Shown here: positions 1 through 10,130 of the stretch, one piece after another
How positions within the stretch are numbered: the stretch's first letter is position 1
Layout of the letters: every line of letters begins with the position of its first letter
Assembly (NCBI GenBank): GCA_963995505.1
Contig: OZ023198.1
Span: forward strand, 6,844,558-6,908,557
Reading direction: 5' to 3'
DNA length: 64,000 bases
Origin: Hypericum androsaemum
Taxonomy: Eukaryota > Streptophyta > Magnoliopsida > Malpighiales > Hypericaceae
Translations under genes and position numbers: made by a program
The notes under the pieces: model-generated
Database searches by the model: none
Told to the model about the DNA's origin: nothing
What the model saw: only the letters and a program-made list of their open reading frames with translations

Positions 1-116
1 GGTTAAGGTTCAATTTCGTGCCTTAGTTCGAGTGAGTTCTTGTGAGTTGTGATCTGTTCCATTCTAAAGTAACAAACGGTCCGAGTTGTGAATCTTTTCC
101 GCATAGATTCATATCA
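1..116 (+). repeat. Element A 5' LTR, 3' tail only (cut by window start)
   Basis: These bases match the last 116 bases of the LTRs at 15241-16045 and 43100-43906, ending in the same ATTCATATCA. A PBS follows immediately, so this is the 5' LTR of a plus-strand CRM-like element. The rest of the LTR and the left TSD lie outside the window. Confidence 0.93.
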
Positions 117-118
117 GT

Positions 119-130
119 TGGTATCAGAGC
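119..130 (+). promoter_or_regulatory. Primer-binding site of element A (tRNA-iMet)
   Basis: TGGTATCAGAGC starts 2 bases after the LTR end. It is complementary to the 3' end of plant initiator tRNA-Met, the usual primer for minus-strand DNA synthesis in plant gypsy elements. Confidence 0.92.
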
Positions 131-749
131 TTAGCTTGTTACTTTAGTTCATTATCCTTGTTATTTTTGTTCTTGTTGGTTCGTTTTGTTGCTTGTTATT
201 TTTTTTTGTTCTTGTTGGTTCGTTTTCTCTCCTCGCTGTTTGAGAGAAAAGAGAGGAAAACAAACGAGTGAAGCAAGAAAAGAAAAAAAAAAGAAAAGAA
301 AAAAAAAAGAAAAGAAAAGAAAAAAAAAAGGAAAGAAAAGAAAAAGTGCGTGAAGCCTAAAGAGGAAGCAAAGGCCGCAAGCAAGTCTAAAGAGGAAGCA
401 AGGCCGCAAGCAAGTCTAAAGAGGAAGCAAGGCCGCAAGCAAGCTTAAAGAGGAAACAAAATCAAAAAGGAAGCGAGCAAGACTAAAGGAAAGACCCAAG
501 AAGAACTTTAACATTCTGGTTGTTAAAGCGTGAAGCTCAAGCAAGGCCGTTCTAGCCTTAGTAAGAACATACAAGTATCACGAGAGGAAAAAGGCAAGAG
601 TGTGCGAGTACCTTAGAGAGAAAAGCCAAATATTTGAGTGCAAACACGAGTGAACTTGAGTGCACCTTACATTGAGAGTATACACGTAAGGGAGTGAGCT
701 TGTGAGGCCATATTTTTTTTATTACTAACCAATTTTTCTTGCAGCAAAC
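131..749 (+). other. 5' leader of element A with purine tract and probable splice acceptor
   Basis: This is non-coding leader between PBS and gag. It holds a nearly pure A/G run at about 262-350, then three copies of a ~28-base AAGTCTAAAGAGGAAGCAAGG-type repeat (about 357-450). Just before the gag ATG is ACTAAC, a T-rich tract and TTGCAG (723-744), which looks like a plant branch point and 3' splice site. A candidate donor is TTAGTAAGAA near 560. The same signals occur in the leaders of B1, B2, D and L. The hydrophobic minus-strand ORFs here are translations of the purine tract and are not believable. Confidence 0.7.
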
Positions 750-2534
750 ATGTCACATGAAGGTCAAACCATGGGAAACATAGACCTTAAGTTATTAGTG
801 GATGCATTGGCCGGGAAGCTCGAGCAGATGGTGCAAGCTCAGATGGAGCCTTTGCAACTACGCGTGGATGCCGTGGAGAATTCTCGTGACATCCCCCCAA
901 CGCGAGGCGAACTCCAAAGGCGTAGGAGAGGAGTACCTGTTGGAGAGTCAAGCGGAGCTGATTCTGAATCGGAAGAAGGCGTAGGCTCAACAAGGAGTCT
1001 TAGGAGAGCAAGAACAAGCCGTCCACCTAGGGAGGCGAGGCCAAAGAGAGACGACAACATAGGGAGTATCAAACTGAAGATACCTTCCTTTGCCGGTCGT
1101 TCTGACCCGGAGGCGTACTTAGAGTGGGAGAAGAAGATTGAGTTCGTGTTTGATTGCCACAATAGCTCCGAAGAAAAGAAGGTAAAACTTGCCATCACCG
1201 AATTTACTGATTATGCTATAACTTGGTGGGATCAACTTGTGACAAGCAGGAGGAGAAATAGAGAACGCCCTATAGCTACTTGGGAAGACATGAAAGTAGT
1301 GATGAGGAAGAGATTTGTTCCAAGTCATTACTATAGAGAGCTGTATAAGAAGTTACAAGGAATGAGGCAAGGAAATTTGAGTGTGGAGGAGTATTTCAAA
1401 CAGATGGAGATGGCCATGATAAGAGCTGATATAGATGAAGATAGAGAAGTTACAATGGCAAGGTTCTTGAATGGACTCAATCCTGAAATTCAAGACAAAG
1501 TTGAGTTGCAACACTATGTGGAGTTGGAGGACATGGTGCATATGGCAATGAAAATTGAGAAGCAACTCAAGAGAGGAGAGGGGAGAACAAGAGCTACATC
1601 GAATTCTACTTGGAAGCCAAACTACCAAAAGAAGTTTGACAAGCCACAAGCAACCAAAGTAGAGCATAAACCCGAGAGTTCTCAAGCTAATTCTCAAAGG
1701 AAAGTGGAAGTCACTCCAGCTAGGAACCGTGACATCAAGTGCTTTAAGTGTCAAGGAAGGGGGCACATCTCAAGTCAATGTCCTAACAGGCAAGCAATGG
1801 TGATCAAGGAAGGTGGAGAGATTGAAACTGAAGAAGAGGATTCGGAGCATGAAAGCATGCCTTCTTTGGAGGACGTATCCGAGGAAGAGTACCAAGCTGC
1901 TGAGAGGCTTACTCTTGTGTCTAGAAGAGCATTGAATGTGCAAGTAAAAGAAGAAAATGATGTGGCTCAAAGAGAAAATATTTTTCACACAAGGTGCTAT
2001 GTCAAAGACAAGGTGTGTAGTGTCATCATAGATGGAGGAAGTTGTGCTAATGTTGCAAGCACTACTATGGTGGAGAAGTTAGGGTTACTCACGGGAAAAC
2101 ACCCTAAGCCTTACAAACTACAATGGCTGAATGATAGTGGAGAAGTACGAGTGATGAAGCAAGTATTGGTAGCATTCCGCATTGGCAACTATGAGGATGA
2201 AGTGTTGTGTGATGTTGTACCAATGCAAGCTGGTCACCTATTGTTAGGAAGGCCGTGGCAGTTTGATAGGAAAGTGCATCATGATGGCTACACCAACAAG
2301 TATTCATTTATACTTAAGAAGAGAGTAATCACCTTGGCACCCTTGTCACCATCACAAGTTTGTGAAGATCAACGTCAGTTGCAAAAAGAAAGTGATGAGC
2401 AAAGAGAGCGTGACAAGAAGAAAAAGAATGAGAGGAGAGAAGAAGCCGAAAAAAAGATAAGAAAAACGGCCAATGGAGAGGAAAAGATTGAGAAAACAAA
2501 AGAAGCCGGAAAAACAGAAATTAAAACGGCCAAG
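750..2534 (+). pseudogene. Element A gag-protease half of a CRM-like polyprotein, truncated by satellite
   Basis: This encodes gag and protease of a CRM-like Ty3/gypsy element. Gag would form the virus-like particle and the aspartic protease would process the polyprotein. The ATG at 750 matches the start of the intact copies at 27770 and 44536. It shows the gag core with the [15 protein letters not shown] stretch, a CCHC knuckle of form CFKCx4Hx4C near residue 331, and a protease IIDGGS motif near residue 428, followed by a Lys/Glu-rich linker. The frame is open, but after the codons for KTAK near 2534 the sequence changes abruptly to satellite and the true reading frame ends. The apparent extension to 2615 is satellite translation. 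Pol resumes at 12745. Confidence 0.92.
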
Positions 2535-3816
2535 CATTTTATTTCATTTTCTTGCCTTTTCACACATTTTCCATGCCTTTTGTTGCCTTTTGTTCTCTTA
2601 TCTTGCCTTTTCTAGCCTTATCTTGCCTTCTCTTGCCTTGTCCTTCCTTTTCTTTCATTTTCTCGCCTTTTCTTGCCTCATCTTGCCTTTTCTTCCCTTA
2701 TCTTTTCTTTTCTTTCCTTTTCTTGCATGTTCTTGTCTTCTCTTTCCTTTCCTTTTCTTTTCTTTTCTTGCATTTCTTGCCTTATCTTGCCTTTTCATAC
2801 CTTTTCTTGCCTTATCTTTCCTTTTTTTTTCCTTTTCAATGCCTTATCTTGCCTTTTTCTTGCCTTTTCTTGCTTTTTCATGCCTATTCCATGCCTTTTC
2901 TTGACTTTTCCTTCCCTTTTCTTGCCTGGTCTTGCATTTTCTTGCCTTATCTTTCCTTTTCTTACCTTCTCTTGCCTTTTCTTACCTTCTCTTGCCTTCT
3001 CTTGCCTTTTCTTGCCTTCTCTCGCATTTTCTTACCTTTTCTTACCTTTTTTGTCTTTATCTTGCCTTTTCTTGCCTTATCTTTCCTTTTCTTGCATGTT
3101 CTTGCCTTATCTTTCCTTTTCATGCATGTTTTTTCCTTATCTTGCCTTTTCATGCCTTTTCTTGCCTTTTCTTGCCTTTTCCTTGCCTTTTCTTGCCTTA
3201 TATTGTCTTTTCTTGCCTTATCTTTCCTTTTCTTTGCTTTTCTTCCCTTTTCTTCCCTTATCTTGCCTTTTATTACCTTTTATTCCCTTTTCCTTGCCTT
3301 TTCTATGCCTTTTCTTTCCTTTTCTTGCATTTTCTTGCCTTTTCCTTTCCTTTTTCTTGCCTTTTCTTTCCTTTTCTTCCCTTTTCTTGCCTTATCTTTC
3401 CTTTTCTTGCCTTTCTTGCCTTTGCTTTCCTTATCTTGCCTTTTCCTTGCCTTTTCTAACTTTTCTTGCCTTTTCTTGCCTCATCTTTCATTTTCTTTCC
3501 TTTTCATGCCTTTTCTTTGCTTTTCAAGCCTTTTTCTTGCCTTATCTTTCCTTTTCTTGCCTTATCTTTCCTTTTCATGCCTTTTCTTGCCTTTTCTTTC
3601 CTTATATTGCATTTTCCTTTCCTTTTCTAACCTTTTCTTGCCTTATCTTGCCTTTTCTTGCTTCATCTTTCATTTTCTTTCCTTTTCATGCCTTTTCTTC
3701 TATTTTCATGCCTTTTCCTTGCCTTTTCTTTCCTTATCTCGCCATTTCTTTCATTTTCCTTGCCTTTTCTTATCTTTCCTTGCCTTATCTTACTTTATCT
3801 TTCATTTTCTTTCCTT

Positions 3817-5687
3817 TTCCTATTCTTTTCTTGACTTTTCTTACCCTTGCTTGCCTTTTCTTTGACTTTTCTTGCCTTTTCTTTCCTTATCTTTCCTTTT
3901 CTTGCCTTTTCTTCCCTGATCTTGCTTTTTCTTGCCTTTTCTTGCCTTTCCTTCCCTTTTCTTGCCTTATCTTGCCTTTTCTTGCCTCATCTTTCAATTT
4001 CTTTCCTTTACATACCTTTTCTAGCCTTTTATTTCCTTTTCTTGCATTTTCCTGACCTTTCATTGCCTTTTCTTGCCTTTTCTTTCCTTATCTTGCCTTT
4101 TGTTTCCTTTTCCTTGCCTTTTCTTATCTTTTCTTGCCTTATCTTACCTTATCTTTCCTTTTCATTGCCCTTTCTTTCCTTTTCTTGCCTTTTCATGCCT
4201 TGTCTTTCCTTTTCTTGCCTTTTCATGCATTTTTCATGCCTTTTCTTGCATTTTCGTGCCTTTTTCTTGCCTTTTCCTTGCCTTTTCTTGCCTTATCTTG
4301 CCTTATCTTTCCTTATCTTTCATTTTCTTGCCTTTTCCTGCTTTATCTTACCTTTGCTTTCCTTATCTTAACTTTTCTTTGCTTTTCTTGCATGTTCTTG
4401 CCTTATCTTTCCTTTTCTTTCCTTTTCATGCCTTTTCATGCCTTTTCTTGCCTTATCTTTCTTTATTTTGCCTTTTCTTGCCTTTTCCTTGCCTTTTTTT
4501 GCCTTATCTTTCCTTTTTCTTGCCTATTCTTGCTTTTTCATGCCTCTTCCATGCCTTTCATGCCTTTACTTTCCTTTTCTTGCCTTTTCTTGCCTGATCT
4601 TGACTTTTCTTGCCTTTTCTTTCCTTTTCTTTCCTTTTCATTTCTCTTCTTGCCTTTTCTTGCCTTATCTTGCCTGTTCCTTGCCGTTTCTTTCCTTTTC
4701 TTGCCTTATCTTACCTTATCTTGCCTTTTCTTCCCTTTTCATTCCTTTTCCTTGCCTTTTCTTGCCTTACCTTTCCTTTTCTTGCCTTTTTATTCCTTTT
4801 TCTTGCCTTCTCTTGCCTTATCTTTCCTTTTCTTACCTTTTAATTCCTTTTCCTTTCCTTTTCTTGCCTTTTCTTTCCTTTTCTTAACTTTTCCTATTCT
4901 TTTCTTGACTTTTCTTACCCTTGCTTGCCTTTTCTTTGACATTTCTTGCCTTTTCTTTCCTTATCTTTTCTTTTCTTGCCTTTTCTTGCCTGATCTTGCT
5001 TTTTCTTGCCTTTTCTTGCCTTTCCTTCCCTTTTCTTGCCTTATCTTGCCTTTTCTTGCCTCATCTTTCAATTTCTTTCCTTTTCATACCTTTTCTAGCC
5101 TTTTATTTCCTTTTCTTGCATTTTCCTGACTTTTCATTGCCTTTTCTTGCCTTTTCTTTCCTTATCTTGCCTTTTGTTTCCTTTTCCTTGCCTTTTCTTA
5201 TCTTTTCTTGCCTTATCTTACCTTATCTTTCCTTTTCTTTGCCCTTTCTTTTCTTTTCATGCCTTGTCTTTCCTTTTCTTGCCTTTTCATGCATTTTTCA
5301 TGCCTTTTCTTGCATTTTCGTGCCTTTTTCTTGCCTTTTCTTGCCTTTTCCTTGCCTTTTCTTGCCTTATCTTGCCTTATCTTTCCTTATCTTTCATTTT
5401 CTTACCTTTTCTTGCTTTATCTTGCCTTTTCTTTCCTTATCTTAACTTTTCTTTGCTTTTCTTGCATGTTCTTGCCTTATCTTTCCTTTTCTTTCCTTTT
5501 CTTGCCCTTTCATGCCTTTTCTTGCCTTATCTTTCTTTATTTTGCCTTTTCTTGCCTTTTCCTTGCCTTTTTTTGCCTTATCTTTCCTTTTTCTTGCCTC
5601 TTCTTGCTTTTTCATGCCTCTTCCATGCCTTTCATGCCTTTACTTTCCTTTTCTTACCTTTTCTTGCCTGATCTTGACTTTTCTTGC
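3817..5687. repeat. Higher-order duplication in the satellite, 1,074-bp offset
   Basis: A distinctive series of unit variants starting TTCCTATTCTTTTCTTGAC and running about 800 bp occurs at about 3817-4613 and again at about 4891-5687. The offset is a constant 1,074 bp. Landmarks such as TTACCCTTGCTTGCC (3841 and 4915) and CTCATCTTTCAATTTC line up with only scattered substitutions. Confidence 0.85.
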
Positions 5688-7340
5688 CTCTTCTTTACTT
5701 TTTGTGCCTTTTCTTTGCCTTTTCCTTTTCTTTTCTTTCCTTTTCTTGCCTTTTCTTGCCTTTTCCTTGCCTTTTGTTTCCTTTTCTTGCCATATCTTGC
5801 CTTTTCTTACCTCATCTTTCCTTTTCTTTCCTTTTCTGGCCTTCCTTCCCTTTTCTTTCCTTATCTTGCCTTTTCCTTTCCTTTTTTAACCTTTGCTTGC
5901 CTTATCTTGCCTTTTCTTGCTTCATCTTTCATTTTCTTTCCTTTTCATGCCTTTTCTTCCATTTTCATGCCTTTTCCTTGCCTTTTCTTTCCTTATCTCG
6001 CCATTTCTTTCATTTTCCTTGCCTTTTCTTATCTTTTCTTGCCTTATCTTGCTTTATCTTTCATTTTCTTGCCTTTTCCTTGCCCTTTCTTTCTTTTTCT
6101 TGCCTTTTCATGCCTTTTCTTGCCTTATCTTTCCTTTTCTTGCCTTTTCATTCATTTTCCTTGCCTTTTCTGACCTTTTCTTGTCTTATCTTGACTTTTC
6201 CTTGCCTTTTCTTACCTTATCTTGCCTTATCTTTCCTTTTCTTTCATTTTCTGGCTTTTTCTTGAGTTATCTTGACTTTTCTTGCCTTATCTTTCCTTTT
6301 CTTGCATGTTCTTGCCTTATCTTTCCTTTTCTTGCATGTTCTTGCCTTATCTTATCTTTTCATGCCTTTTCTTGCCTTATCTTTTCTTTTCTTGCCTTTT
6401 CATTGGCTTTTTCTTGCCTTATCTTGCCTTTTTCTTGTTTTTACTTGCTTTTTCATGCCTTTTCCATGCCTTTTCATCCCTTTTCTTTCCTTTTCTTGCC
6501 TTTTCTTTCCTTTTCTTACCTTTTCATTCCTTTTCCTTTCCTTTTCTTGCCTTTTCTTGACTTTTCCTATTCTTTTCATGACTTTTCTTTCCTTATCTTT
6601 TCTTTTCTTGCATTTTCTTGCCTTATCTTCCTTTTCTTGCCTTTTCTTGCCTTTATATTCCTTATATTGCCTTTTCTTACGTTATCTTGCCTTTTCTTGA
6701 CTTTTCATGCCTTTCCTTGCCTTTTCTTGCATTTCCTTGCCTTTTCTTTCCGTTTCTTTCCTTTTTCTTTGCCTTTTCTTCCCTTTTCATGCCTTTTCTT
6801 TCCTTTTCTTGCCTTTTCATGCATTTTGCATGCCTTTTCTTGGCTTTTCTTGCCTTTTCCTGGCCATTTCCAACCTTTTCTTGCCTTATCTTGCCTTTTC
6901 CTTGCATTATCTTGCCTTATCTTGCCTTAACTTTCCTTTTCTTGCCTTATCTTATCTTTTCTTGCCTTATCTTTCCGTTTCTTTCCTTTTCTTGCATGTT
7001 CTTGCCTTATATTTCCTTTTCTTGCATGTTCTTGCCTTTTCATGGCTTTTCTTGCCATTTTCTTTCCTTTTTTGCATTTTCTTTCCTTTTCCTTGCCTTT
7101 TCTTGCCTTTTTTTTGCCTTTTTCATGCCTTTTCATGCCTTTCCTTGCCTTTTCTTTCCTTTTCCTTGCCTTATCTTGCCTTTTCTTGGCGTATCTTGCC
7201 TTTTCTTGCATTATCTTGCCTTATCTTTCATTTTCTTTCCTTTTCTTGCCTTTTCTTGCCTTATCTTGTATTTTCTTCACTTTTTTTGTCGTATCTTGCC
7301 TTTTCTCTCCTTTTCATGCATTTTCCATGCTTTTTCTTGC

Positions 7341-7428
7341 CATGTTTCCATCCATGAGTGGAATATGATATAAGTGCTCTTGGGTGGGCTGGACCATTCC
7401 ACCAAATCTTTGATAAAGGGCCCAATAC
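7341..7428. other. Short non-satellite island within the satellite
   Basis: About 88 bases of mixed composition (including GGGTGGGCTGGACC and GATAAAGGGCCC) interrupt the decamer array with no recognisable coding or LTR similarity to the rest of the window. It may be a scrap of an older insertion or of the ancestral locus. Confidence 0.75.
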
Positions 7429-8999
7429 CTTTTCCTTGCCCTTTCTTTCCTTTTCTTGCCTTTTCATGCCATAACTTTGCTTTTCCTGCCTTTTCAAGCA
7501 TTTTCCATGCCTTTTCATGCATTTTCCTTGCCTTTTCTTGCCTTTGCTTACCTTATCTTTCTTTTTCTTTCCTTTTCTTGCCTTTCCTTTCCTTGTCTTG
7601 GCTTTTCTTGCCTTATCTTTCCTTTTCTTTCCTTTTCTTGCATGTTCTTTCCTTATCCTTCCTTTTTTTGCATGCTCTTGCCTTATCTTGCCTTTTCATG
7701 CCTTTTCCTTGCCTTTTCATGCCTTATCTTGCCTTTTCTTGCCTTATCTTTCCTTTTCTTTCCCTTTCTAAGCCTTTTCTTGCATTTTCTTGCCCTATCT
7801 TTCCTTTTCTTGCCTTTTCATTGCCTTTTCTTGCCTTATCTTTCCTTTTCTTGCCTTTTCCTTGCTATTTCTTGCCTTTTCTTGCTGTATCTTTCATTTT
7901 CTTTACTTTTTCTGCCTTTTCTTGCCTTTTCTTAACTTTTCTTGCCTTTTCCTTGCCTTTTCAATGCCTTATCTTTCCTTTTCTTGCCTTTTCCTTGTCT
8001 TTTTCTTGCCTTTTCTTTCTATTTCTTGCCTTTTCTTGCCTTTTCATTACGTTTTCTTGCCTTATCTTTCCTTTTCTTGCCTTTTTCTTGCTATTTCTTG
8101 CCTTTTCTTGCTGTATCTTTCCTTTTCTTTATTTTTCTTGAATTTTCTTACCTTTTTTTATCTTTTCCTTGCCTTTTCCATACCTTATCTTTCCTTTTCT
8201 TGCCTTTTCCTTGCCTTTTTCTTGCCTTTTCTTTCCATTTCTTATCATTTCTTGCCTTTACCGTACCTTTTCTTGCCTTATCTTACCTTTTCTTATCTTT
8301 TCTTTCATTATCTTGCCTTTTCCTGTCCTTTTTTAACCTTTTCTTGCCTTATCTTGCCTTTTTTTGCCTCATCTTTCATTTTCTTTCCTTTTCATACCTT
8401 TTCTAGCCTCTTCTTTCCTTTTGTTGCCCTTCATGCCTTTTCCTTGCCTTTTTTTCCTTATCTTGCCTTTTCTTTGATTTTCCTTGCCTTTTCTTATATT
8501 TTCTTGCCTTATCTTTCCTTATCTAGCCTTTTCCTTGCCCTTTCTTTACTTTTTTTGCCTTTTCTCGCCTTATCTTTCCTTGTCTTGCCTTTTCATGCCT
8601 TTTCTTGTCTTATTTTGCCTTTTCCTTTCCTTTTTTTGCCTTATCTTTCCTTTTTTTGCATTTTTTTGCCTTATCTTGCATGTTCTTGCCTTATCTTTCC
8701 TTTTCTTTTCTTTTCTTGCATATTCTTGCCTTATCTAGCGTTTTCATACCTTTTCTTGCCTTATCTTGCCTTTTCCTTGCCTTTTCTTGCCTTATCTTGC
8801 CTTTTTCTTGCCTTTTCTTACTTTTTCATGCCTTTTCCATACCTTTTCATGCCTTTTCTTTGCTTTTCTTGCCTTTTCTTTCCTTTTCCTTCCCTTTTCT
8901 TGCCTGATCTTGCCTTTTCTTGCCTTATCTTTCCTTATCTTTCCTTATCTTTTCTTTTCTTGCCTTTTCTTACCTTTTCTTGTCTTTTTCTTGCCTTTT

Positions 9000-10130
9000 C
9001 ATTCCTTTTCTTGCCTTATCTTGCCCGTTCCTTGCCGTTTCTTTCCTTTTCTTGCCTTATCTTGCCTTTTTTCCCTTTTCATTCCTTTTCCTTGCCTTTT
9101 CTTGCCTTACCTTTCCTTTTCTTGCCTTTTTATTCCTTTTTCTTGCCTTCTCTTGCCTTATCTTTCCTTTTCTTACCTTTTAATTCCTTTTCCTTTCCTT
9201 TTCTTGCCTTCTCTTTCCTTTTCTTCACTTTTCCTATTCTTTTCTTGACTTTTCTTACCCTTGCTTGCCTTTTCTTTGACTTTTCTTGCCTTTTCTTTCC
9301 TTATCTTTCCTTTTCTTGCCTTTTCTTGCGTGATCTTGCTTTTTCTTGCCTTTTCTTGCCTTTCCTTCCCTTTTCTTGCCTTATCTTGCCTTTTCTTGCC
9401 TCATCTTTCAATTTCTTTCCTTTTCATACCTTTTCTAGCCTTTTATTTCCTTTTCTTGCATTTTCCTGACTTTTTCTTGCCTTTTCTTGCCTTATCTTGC
9501 GTTTTGTTTCCTTTTCCTTGCCTTTTCTTATCTTTTCTTGCCTTATCTTACCTTATCTTTCCTTTTCTTTGCCCTTTCTTTCCTTTTCTTGCCTTTTCAT
9601 GCCTTGTCTTTCCTTTTCTTGCCTTTTCATGCATTTTTCATGCCTTTTCATGCATTTTTATGCCTTTTTCTTGCCTTTTCATGACTTTTTCTTGCCTTTT
9701 CTTGACTTTTCCTTGCCTTTTCTTGCCTGATCTTGCCTTATCTTTCCTTATCTTTCATTTTCTTGCCTTTTCTTGCTTTATCTTGCCTTTTCTTTCCTTA
9801 TCTTATCTTTTCTTTCCTTTTCTTGCATGTTCTTGCCTTATCTTTCCTTTTCTTTCCTTTTCTTGCCTTTTCATGCCTTTTCTTGCCTTATCTTTCTTTA
9901 TTTTGCCTTTTCTTGCCTTATCTTTCCTTTTTCTTGCCTCTTCTTGCTTTTTCATACCTCTTCCACGCCATTCATGCCTTTACTTTCCTTTTCTTGCCTT
10001 CTCTTGCCTGATCTTGACTTTTCTTCCCTTATCTTGCCTTTTCTTGCCTTTTCCTTGCCTTTTGTTTCCTTTTCTTGCCATATCTTGCCTTTTCTTACCT
10101 CATCTTTCCTTTTCTTTCCTTTTCGGGCCT
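9000..10130. repeat. Third copy of the satellite higher-order segment
   Basis: This matches about 4660-5840 at an offset of 4,340 bp, with small internal deletions after about 9480. Shared rare landmarks include TTCCTTGCCGTTTC, TTACCCTTGCTTGCC and GGCCTTCCTTCCC. A fourth, more diverged copy is recognisable at about 11624-12215. Confidence 0.8.

Noticed and set aside
119..130. tRNA gene suggested by tRNA-complementary sequence
   Set aside because: Only the 12-base primer-binding complement is present, and no cloverleaf follows.
161..438. Phe-rich minus-strand ORFs in the leaders of A, D and B2
   Set aside because: They are antisense translations of the leader purine tract.
2962..3153. Lys/Arg-rich minus-strand ORFs in the satellite (also 6677-7211 and 10100-10414)
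   Set aside because: They are the purine strand of the same repeat, with no conserved protein content.
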